From: Stemphylium vesicarium
Lineage: Eukaryota > Ascomycota > Dothideomycetes > Pleosporales > Pleosporaceae
NCBI GenBank assembly: GCA_004380135.1
Contig: QXCR01000005.1
Location: forward strand, 310,001 to 374,000
Direction of reading: 5' to 3'
DNA length: 64,000 bases
The notes under the pieces: generated by a model
What the model saw: only the letters and a program-made list of their open reading frames with translations
What the model was told of the DNA's origin: nothing
The model's database searches: none
Shown here: positions 33,653-41,638 of the stretch, piece after piece
Position numbering within the stretch: position 1 is the stretch's first letter
How the letters are laid out: each line of letters begins with the position of its first letter
Translations under genes and position numbers: made by a program

Positions 33653-35415
33653 TTACCCCTCCAGGAATTTAGCAACAAACTGCGCAACCTCCTGCGGCCT
33701 CTCCACCATGGGCAAATGTCCCGCACCCTCTACAACCTTGAGTTCAACACCACTGCCAAGCTTATCCGCCATATTCTCCTTCATAGTCTTTGGCAGCACA
33801 CCATCCCCAGCACCGACCAAGAACGCACCCTTGCCCTGATATCCCGCCATCTTGTCCCGGATATCATACTGATGTAGTGCCTTGACAGAGTCACGGAAGC
33901 CAGAAAGCGAGTTCGTCTTGACCATGTCCTTGACACGTTGAATTTTCTTTGCTAGTTCGGCGTCGTCGTAAGACTCCTTGACGAACCAGCGGCGAACTGT
34001 TACCTCGGCGAGCTCCTCACCGACAACGGGTTCACCAGATGCGGCCTTCAGACCTTCCTTTTCGGCCATTTGGACTCGCTCGTTCCATGCTTTGGCGTTG
34101 GTGGGAGGCGCAAAAGCATTCGTGTCGCAGCCGACGAATGCGGAGATGCGATCGGGGTGGGAGAGACCGGCATTGAGTGCTGTTGCGCCACCGAGTGAGA
34201 CACCGACTATAGATGCTTTCTTGACGCGAAGAGTATCAAGGAGCGTTATGACGTCTTGTGTGAGCGTGTGGATCGTGACGGGAGATGCAGAGTCCGAGAG
34301 CAGAGTGTTTCGTCCGCGGGTACTGTATCGTAGGATGCGGTACTTGTTGTTTGTGAGCTTCAAGAACTCTGTTGCGAATTCGTCCCAGATTCCGTAATCT
34401 ACCAGTATACTGTTTGCGAGTATGAGGAGTGGCGCATTAGGATCGCTCGAGCCTTCGAGGCGGTAGGGAAGTTGGACGCCGTCTGGTGTGGTAACGAAGC
34501 TTTCTATGACTGGTCGTTGTTCGGGTGTGGTGTGTGCCGGGTGCGTCTTCACCAGTCCCTCCGTATTCTCCGCAGGTGCTGTGTCCTTGCTTGCAAGACT
34601 TTGCAGATCGCGTTGCGCTGCACCAAATGTGTAGTACAAATCATAGACCCTCCTCTTCCTGTCCTTCACAACATCCTTGTAGATCTTGTCGCACCACTCG
34701 GTAGTGGTGGCAGCCTTAAATTCTGGTCCTCCGAGTCCATTCTGCGGCGCGTACTCGTGAAGCGCCAGGAACTCCTTCTCCGACTTGTGTCCGCTCTCAA
34801 GGTCCAGATAAGATGTTTCAAATCTCCTCGTTCTTCTCCAACCCGGGACTTTCTGGAGCAGTGGTACATGCTCCTCCTCATACCACTTCTTCAGCTCTTC
34901 CTCATTTGCACCATCCTGCAGCGCGAAGCTTACGGCGATCATGACATTCTTCTCGCCCTCGTTTTCTACTTTCTGCAGGTCTTTGAAGTCGCTACCCTTC
35001 CACTCTCCCAGCAGATCATATGACCTCCTATCCACGAAAATCTGTTTCATAGTGTCCCTTTCTCGTTGCGACTGCGCCGGTGCGCTCCGGAGTTTCATAT
35101 ACGGTTCTCGCGTCAGCCATTCGAGCTCGTCGAAGTCATAGATGGCCATCCATTCGGGCTTCTCTTTTGAGCCAGGTGAGTTCTCGAGATCGGTCGCGCG
35201 ATAGCGGAAACCATTGTTGCAGAATGGAAGGCGAAGACGGTTAGGGCCGTGTTCGTTCTGGTACCTTGGAGGAAACGGAGTTAGATGAGACCGTGAGGAG
35301 GCAAGGATACGGCTGTGTGGAAGTCAACTTACCAATCGTGAAATTGTGCGTCTGCGAGACCCTCTTTGGGCTGCATAGTCACGTACAAAATGCCTGGTGT
35401 TGACTTAGACGCCAT
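33653..35415 (-). CDS. Two dimeric alpha/beta-barrel domains fused to 3-oxoadipate enol-lactonase-like hydrolase, 564 aa
   Basis: Exons 35415-35333 and 35264-33653; the 68-base intron (GTAAGT...AAG) splits Trp28, so that ...DAQFHDW joins YQNEHGPNRLRLP. Residues ~8-130 and ~134-245 look like two copies of an EthD/ABM-type dimeric alpha/beta barrel (WYQNEHGPNRLRLP and WYEEEHVPLLQKVPGW are the equivalent helices). Residues ~279-564 form an alpha/beta hydrolase of the PcaD type: nucleophile S384 in GVSLGG, acid D515 in GAGDGVLP and H544 in GAGHLPM. In the beta-ketoadipate pathway such enzymes open 3-oxoadipate enol-lactone to 3-oxoadipate. Same strand as, and 527 bases after, the carboxymuconate cyclase. 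The role of the duplicated N-terminal domains is unknown; they could bind or isomerise an unstable aromatic or lactone intermediate. Confidence 0.88.
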
Positions 35416-35942
35416 ATTGTCTGCTAGTGTGGGGTAGCTGCAAGTCTCAGTGGTGGGATGTCAATGTGTTTTGATCAGGGAGCAGAAATGGAAGCAGGTC
35501 TTGGGTTTTTCAAAGTTTGGTATTGGATTCAGAACGCGTAACTACATTATTACAATCGGTTGGCGCGGGCCATGACGAAGTTGGAGAAGAAGAGCTTCCC
35601 CGATGACATTTGCCGGCTGCCGCTAAACTGGGGGCGAGACATCTCCGTGCCTGCCCCCTCATTTCCCGAGGCTGAACGTAGACCCGCCAAATCACACGCC
35701 ACAACTTCGGGACGTGGAGAGGCTCAATACAAGCAAAATATTGGGTGGTACTCGGCCGTACCTGCACGTAAGCACCGTGCGGGCGGTTTGTTTACGCGGC
35801 TCTATTATGGCTTTCATTCGCATAGCAGTTCGTGCATTTGGTGACGTTGGATCAGAAATCGCTGAAAATGACACTCGACAGAGGAGAAGGAAATTTTACA
35901 GCTTTGTTCAATGCGGCATAGCGATGTTCTTTATTCATCAAG
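35416..35942. promoter_or_regulatory. Spacer between cyclase stop and hydrolase start
   Basis: About 530 bases between tandem minus-strand genes; presumably the promoter of the hydrolase fusion. No gene seen. Confidence 0.5.
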
Positions 35943-37201
35943 CTAGTCGTACCATATGGCGTTCATGCCAAATCCCTTCTCGCCAATTTCTAACCTCGCA
36001 ACTCTTGCGAGGAATTCATCTTGCCATCTGTAGATCTCGATTCCGCCCTTCTCGTCATCAGTAAGCGCAAGCCACTCATCAGACCAGGGGCATGGAGAAA
36101 CCGCATTGGAATGTCCACCTGAAGTCGGTGTGGGGTTGAGACAGATCTGTCGCTCAATGGCGCCAGACGGCCCAATCTTGAAAGCGGCAATGTAACCGGT
36201 GAGGGAGAAGGAGTTAGATCGGGAGGTCGCAAAGAGGTAATTTGCAGATTTATTCAGGAAGCAGACGTCGGATCGGTACATTGTGTCGGCGTTTGGGATG
36301 CCTATGATTTAGGATTAGCGAGAGTCTTGCGAGAAGATGAGTGCAAGGCTTACCAGGAGGTATCAAGGGGTACGTCTTGTGAGTATAGATGGGCAGCTTG
36401 GTCTGCGGATCTATCACATATTCGCAAATGCGGTTTCCTCCCTCCATCAAAGCGTACAAGTAGTTGCCTGAAGGATGCATCTCTACCCATCTAGGGTGAT
36501 CCTTGGGAGCCGGCGCTTCAGTAAAGCCAATTGTTTCTACCCTTCCTTCGTCGTCTATTTTCTTATGGCACCATACTCGGTTTGCCCACATATCCGCGCT
36601 GTAAAGACAGGTTTCGGAGGGGTCGAAGACCATGCCATGAATCGCCGTCTTGTCGCAGTATTCGTAATTCTGAATGTTCTCCTTGATGTGACCAGATGGG
36701 TTGACCGAGAAGATGTTGCCGTAGCCAGCGTAGTCGTAGAATGGGTTGCAGTACACGGCATAAGGAGGCTTCTGGGTAGGGAGAAGGAAAATAGCGCGCG
36801 TCTTTGTGTCGGCATCGTTCGCCTTTGCTGTAGAGATTGTTAGTCAACAGTCCGGAGAATAGCTGAGTAGAGCAAAATCACGTACGATGACCACCCATTG
36901 GATAGCTCCCTGTGTGTACAATCTCACTCGGACTCTTCACTTCATGCGAACTCCATTTCTTCATGGACGCGCCATAGATGTTCTTCCTTTGATGCTGTGT
37001 TGCTGCTCATCAGTCATTGCTGGCCGCATCGAGGGTCGTGTGTTGCGCGCATACGTCAAAGGCCATCCAACTGATAGGCTCATCCTCAGGAATCTCCGTC
37101 TTCTTCACCAGCTCCAACTTGAGCGTCTCATCATCGAACGCGACCGTGATTATCACACCCGGCGGCGTCCAAGTGCCGATCATGAGGTGGTGTTTGACCA
37201 T
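35943..37201 (-). CDS. 3-carboxy-cis,cis-muconate cyclase (carboxymuconate lactonizing enzyme), 362 aa
   Basis: Seven-bladed-propeller lactonase of the fungal CMLE type, which cyclises 3-carboxy-cis,cis-muconate in the protocatechuate branch of the beta-ketoadipate pathway. Exons 37201-37055, 36994-36886, 36827-36354 and 36301-35943; introns 60, 58 and 52 bases, all GT...AG and frame-keeping (363 codons with stop). Diagnostic stretches: VKHHLMIGTWTPPG, ISWMAFDHQRKNIYGASMKK, GGHPKANDADTKTRAIFL, PPYAVYCNPFYDYAGYGNIF, IHGMVFDPSETCLYSADMWA and HPRWVEMHPSGNYLYALMEG. The length matches the Neurospora enzyme (about 365). The start at 37201 is preferred to the in-frame ATG at 37228 because the family begins at this Met. 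Divergent from the dioxygenase gene 566 bases away, which suggests co-regulation. Confidence 0.94.
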
Positions 37202-37767
37202 GCTGAATGTATAATTTTTGTGTAGCAAGTGCTGGAATGTCAGTAGTATAGTCTATGCAAGAATTCGGCACTCCAACATGTCTTGTACGGTCCCGACCCT
37301 CCACGTCCCCAAAATCTGGCCCTCGCATCGCGTCGTCGAGCCTCCGGGGTCAGTACCGAGGGCGGGGCATTGGCGGTGATAAGAGCTAAGTGCGAGGGAT
37401 AAAAGGCGGAAAAGAACTTTTCCTCATCGACTCCGTTCTGATTGGCCAGTCGCCCTGGGACGAGGCGGGGCAGCTGTCGCGACATGGCACAACCTTCGGC
37501 ACTGCAGCCCCTCGTGCTCGCAGCGCGTCTGAAAGCCGGTGCAGCATGCCGCAGGCACTTCTGACAAGGTCTCGTCGCCTGATGCACGGCTAGAGAGACG
37601 GGCATTGCCAACGGTAATGGCTCGGTTGGGTGCGGCCGACTAACTCTTGGATGCTATTTATTAAGCTCTTTCCCCGGCCTTGAGTCGTGACTGAAGACAA
37701 TTCTACCTCTGAGATTCTCTTGATACCCCGTCTTACCTTTAAACTTTCGCGTCTTCGCACATTCATC
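37202..37767. promoter_or_regulatory. Divergent promoter between cyclase and ring-cleavage dioxygenase
   Basis: 566 bases between divergent start codons of two catabolic genes. Contains CGG-N8-CCG at 37345-37358, an inverted CGG pair of the kind bound by dimeric Zn2Cys6 regulators. One such pair in this length can occur by chance. Confidence 0.45.
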
Positions 37768-38843
37768 ATGAACCCAAACACACAGCAAGCGCCCGAAGTC
37801 CAGGATGACGGCGCGCACCGCTTCGATCCAAACTTTACCGACGCTGTCATCAACGCCATTGGACCCAATGTCCCCGACCGGACGCGATTCGTCATGGGAA
37901 AGCTGATTAGGCATCTCCACGACTTCATTCGTGAGGTTGAGTTGACCAATGAGGAGTGGTTCGAGGGTGTGCGATTCGTCAACTCCATTGGCAAGACCAC
38001 CACAAGCACCAGGAACGAGGCGCATCGTATCTCAGATGTCCTCGGTGTAGAATCGTATGTATTAGGACGATCGAGAAAGGTTCAAAGTACATTGCTAACA
38101 AACCAGTAGATTGGTCGATGAAATCGCACACAAGCATATCAACGAGTCTGGCGAGACACCCACCTCCTCCACAATCCTTGGCCCCTTCTGGTCACCACAC
38201 TCCCCATTCCGTGACCTTGGCGACACAATCGTCCGCAACCCCCATCCCGATGGCCAAACTACTCTCATGCACGGTGTGGTCATGGACTTAGACACCAAGA
38301 AGGGCATTCCCAACGCCGTCATCGACATCTGGCAAGCGAGCGCAAACGGAAAGTACGATTTCCAGGACCCTGAAAACCAGGAGCCAAACAACCTGAGAGG
38401 AAAGTTCACCACAAACGAGAACGGCGAGTACTGGTATTACTGCTACAAGCCTACAGCCTACTCGCTGCCCACAGATGGTATGTTTAAAATTGTATCAACA
38501 ATACGTGAGCTTAGCTAACCCTGTGACAGGCGCTGCTGGCCAACTCTTCAAGACCCTCGATCGCCACCCCTTCCGCCCCGCACATATCCATCTCATGGTC
38601 TCAGCCGAGAACTACAAGCCTTTGATCACACAATTATACCCCCGCGACGACCAATGGGTCACCAACGACACAGTATTCGCGGTGAAGGATGACTTGCTGC
38701 TGGATTTCAAGCCCAGCCAGGACCCGAAGGCGAAGCTCGACTTGCTATACAACGTTACGCTCGCGCCAGCTGGCAAGAAGACCACCAGATTGGAAGGTAT
38801 TCCCAGGTTACCGAATGTGTTCGATGAGCAGAGCAGGCTGTAG
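37768..38843 (+). CDS. Intradiol ring-cleavage dioxygenase (hydroxyquinol/catechol 1,2-type), 322 aa
   Basis: Non-haem Fe(III) enzyme that opens a dihydroxylated aromatic ring between the hydroxyls. Exons 37768-38054, 38110-38477 and 38530-38843; introns 55 and 52 bases. The first acceptor is the TAG at 38107-38109, giving ...[14 protein letters not shown]. The N-terminal ~100 residues are the helical dimerisation domain; the catalytic domain has [27 protein letters not shown] (iron Tyr in GKY), [30 protein letters not shown] (second iron Tyr) and [15 protein letters not shown] (two iron His). QDPE...NLRG and LPTDG resemble hydroxyquinol 1,2-dioxygenases more than classical catechol enzymes; this distinction is inference. 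Two-subunit protocatechuate 3,4-dioxygenases lack this N-terminal helical domain. Divergent from the cyclase gene. Confidence 0.93.
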
Positions 38844-39216
38844 ATGTCTAATTCTTTCTATGTTTGATATGTATATATTATTTATAGCGGGATCCAAGGA
38901 AAAATACATCACGAATGAATCTAAGGTTGAATGAATTTTGCAAGCTTGACCCTGATCAGACGTTTGCGAAGGCACCTACCTTCCAAACCAATTGCAAAAG
39001 CCAGCAAGCACGATTATCCAGCTATTCCACGTAACGGAAAGCACAGCCGGATAGTTCCTGCATCGACGTTTGCTGACTATAAATACGCGTCTCTTCCCCT
39101 TCTTCCATACCCCAATGGTCATCCGTCCACCTCCGTTGACCATTGCATGTTATTCATATCGTATCTGCCTACCCAGAGCCCACCGAAGGGCCTTCACTTC
39201 AACTACCATATCCAAA
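38844..39216 (+). promoter_or_regulatory. Promoter of the carboxymuconolactone decarboxylase-like gene
   Basis: TATAAATA at 39078-39085 lies 30 bases before the upstream in-frame ATG at 39115 and 132 bases before the ATG at 39217. Depending on where transcription begins, either ATG may be the first. Confidence 0.55.
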
Positions 39217-39804
39217 ATGCGCGTCCCATATGCCCCAAGCGAACCCTCAAATGAAGAGGCCCGTCCCATCTACGAGCGCATCGCCGAGCGACGAAAGCCC
39301 CGCCCCCTCATCCCCCTCGACCTCGCGCTCCTGCACAACCCCGCCGTAGCAGACGGTTGGAACTCTTTCATCGGCGCCATCCGCACCAAGACCAGCCTTC
39401 CAGACGGTCTCAAAGAGCTAGCGATTAGCCGAGTAGCAGTGCTCAATCATGCGGTGCACGAATGGGATGTTCACGCTGCACTCGCGCACAAAGCCGGCAT
39501 CTCTAAGCCAGCCCTACAAACCATCTTCGACACCCCTGTTACGGCCCACGGCATGGTGAAGAAGGAGGGCCTGCAGGATCTAAGCAATGATGAGTATGCG
39601 GTCATGGTATACACAGATCAGATGACGATTGGGGTGCAGGTCGAGGAGGAGGTTACCGAGACGGTCAAGCGGGTATTGGGGGATACCATGGTTGTCGAGT
39701 TAACAGCCACAATTGCGGCGTACAACGCAGTGAGCAGATTCCTCGTGGCGCTGGATGTTGGAGAGTGCAATGGGAGGGGCATGAAGCGTGTGGATGAGCT
39801 TTGA
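39217..39804 (+). CDS. Carboxymuconolactone decarboxylase (CMD/AhpD-like) family protein, 195 aa
   Basis: Small all-helical protein of the CMD superfamily; in the protocatechuate branch CMD converts 4-carboxymuconolactone to the enol-lactone, the substrate of the hydrolase encoded 4 kb away. Starts MRVPYAPSEPSNEEARPIYE. Core motifs: LHNPAVADGWNSFIGAIRTK, LPDGLKELAISRVAVLNHAV, HEWDVHAALAHKAGIS and a C-terminal helix repeat MVVELTATIAAYNAVSRFLV. The AhpD-type CxxC is absent, which fits a CMD-like rather than peroxidase role. No intron. An in-frame ATG at 39115 would add 34 residues rich in Arg, Ser and Thr that look like a mitochondrial presequence; the start at 39217 has the better context (CCAAAATGC). 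Confidence 0.87.
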   Translation: MRVPYAPSEPSNEEARPIYERIAERRKPRPLIPLDLALLHNPAVADGWNSFIGAIRTKTSLPDGLKELAISRVAVLNHAVHEWDVHAALAHKAGISKPALQTIFDTPVTAHGMVKKEGLQDLSNDEYAVMVYTDQMTIGVQVEEEVTETVKRVLGDTMVVELTATIAAYNAVSRFLVALDVGECNGRGMKRVDEL

Positions 39805-40071
39805 AGCAGATGCGCAGCTACATCTATTCACTATACAGCTTGCGTCTATGAGGAATCGCTTTTTTGTTAGATGACCTGTACCAGGACGGAATGACGCCGC
39901 AGTCGTTTCCCCAGACCCGCCCTCCGCAGCTTAGGAAGGTGCCTCGGCCCATCAGCCGTTGCCAGCCGAAGATGCATCGTTGAAACATCTCACCACTTTC
40001 TTGTCGCTTGTGCCGTTCCTCCACACGTTTTCTTCTTTTTTGTACTTGTTCTTCCGAAATTGATACACACA

Positions 40072-41431
40072 ATGGCGTCTCTAGCCCCCCGTCTCCTCAC
40101 GCGTAGCATCCGCCAATCTCGCATTCGCCCTACCCTCATCCCCACCGCACAACGATACGCCTCTACAAAGCACCCCTCAAACTTCACACCACCCACGCAA
40201 TCGGACCTAGACGAACTCCGCGACTCTGTCCGCGACTTCGCCCGCCGCGAGATACCAGAAGAGATTGCTACCAAGACAGACCACCAAAATGCCTTTCCCA
40301 ACGAGATGTGGCAGAAGTTCGGCGAGGCCGGTTTCTTGGGCATAACCGCCGACGAGGAGTTTGGTGGTCTAGCTATGGGCTACCAGGCACACTGTGTAGT
40401 CATGGAGGAGCTGTCAAGAGCGAGTGGAAGCATAGGACTGAGTTATGCGGCACACAGCCAGTTGTGCGTGAACCAGTTGATGCTGAACGGGAACACGGAG
40501 CAGAAGAAGAAATACCTACCCGGTCTAATCAGTGGAGAGCAGATTGGCGGGCTGGCTATGAGTGAGCACAGCGCTGGCAGCGATGTTGTCAGTATGAAGA
40601 CAACGGCGAAGGAGGTCGACGGCGGATACCTGCTCAACGGCACAAAGATGTGGATTACAAACGTAAGACTCTTTCTTCTTCTGCCGTACCTATCATTTCT
40701 ATACTACCAGAAAGAATACTAAAACGTCTCAATAACAGGGTCCAGACGCCCACACCATCGTCGTCTACGCCAAAACTGTACCCGACGCAGGCAGCAAGGG
40801 CATCACAGCCTTCATCGTCGAGACCTCGGCCAAAGGCTTCAGCGTAGCCAACAAGCTCGACAAACTCGGCATGCGCGGCTCCAACACAGGCGAACTCGTC
40901 TTCGAAAACGTCTTCGTCCCCAAAGAGAACGTGCTGGGCGAGATCAACCGCGGCGTGCGCGTGCTGATGGAGGGCCTAGATCTCGAGCGTCTGGTCCTTT
41001 CAGCCGGACCCCTGGGTCTCATGCAGGCCTCGCTCGACAACGTCTTGCCATACACACACCAGAGGAAGCAGTTTGGCCAACCAATTGCCCACAACCAGCT
41101 TGTGCAGGGCAAACTCGCCGACATGTACACAAAGTTCAGAGCCTCGCAATCTTTCACTTATAGCGTTGCGCGCGCCGTCGACGAGTCGCACGCCAGCCCT
41201 GATATCAAGACGCAGGATTGCGCGGGCGCTATCCTTTATGCGGCCGAGAGGGCGAGCGAGGTCGCCGCTGATGCCATCCAGTTGATGGGTGGCATGGGTT
41301 ACATGAACGAGGTGCCGGTTGGAAGAATACTGCGAGACGCCAAGTTGTATGAGATTGGAGCGGGAACAAGTGAGGTTAGGAGAATGGTCATTGGACGGGC
41401 GTTCAACAAGGAGTGGAAGCAGGAGATATAA
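40072..41431 (+). CDS. Isovaleryl-CoA dehydrogenase, mitochondrial, 427 aa
   Basis: FAD-dependent acyl-CoA dehydrogenase that oxidises isovaleryl-CoA in leucine breakdown in the mitochondrial matrix. Exons 40072-40662 and 40739-41431; 76-base intron (GTAAGA...CTAAAA...ACAG), phase 0 after KMWITN. The N-terminus ([20 protein letters not shown]) is a basic presequence ending near QRYAS. Motifs: [39 protein letters not shown] and [20 protein letters not shown]. The catalytic Glu is E280 in [18 protein letters not shown], the position special to this subfamily; at the usual acyl-CoA dehydrogenase site the sequence reads YEIGAGTSE. Length fits (human enzyme about 423). Its place beside the aromatic cluster may be coincidental. 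Confidence 0.95.
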
Positions 41432-41638
41432 GGGAGTAGGAAGATCCAAGTCTTGGGGAGCTCACAAAAAAGTTTAAATACCCGTTATTGAATTGAATTG
41501 TCTACGAACTTGTTTAAGTAAACTTACTTTGATGCCAAATAACACACATATCTTATACTCTTCCAGATCATCATGTTCCTCTCCAAATGTACCTGTGAAA
41601 GAAAGCCAGTGAGTGCGCTTCGACCTCCCCACGCAACC

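Noticed and set aside
33978..34397. 139-codon plus-strand frame inside the hydrolase fusion gene
   Set aside because: Antisense shadow of the alpha/beta-hydrolase coding strand.
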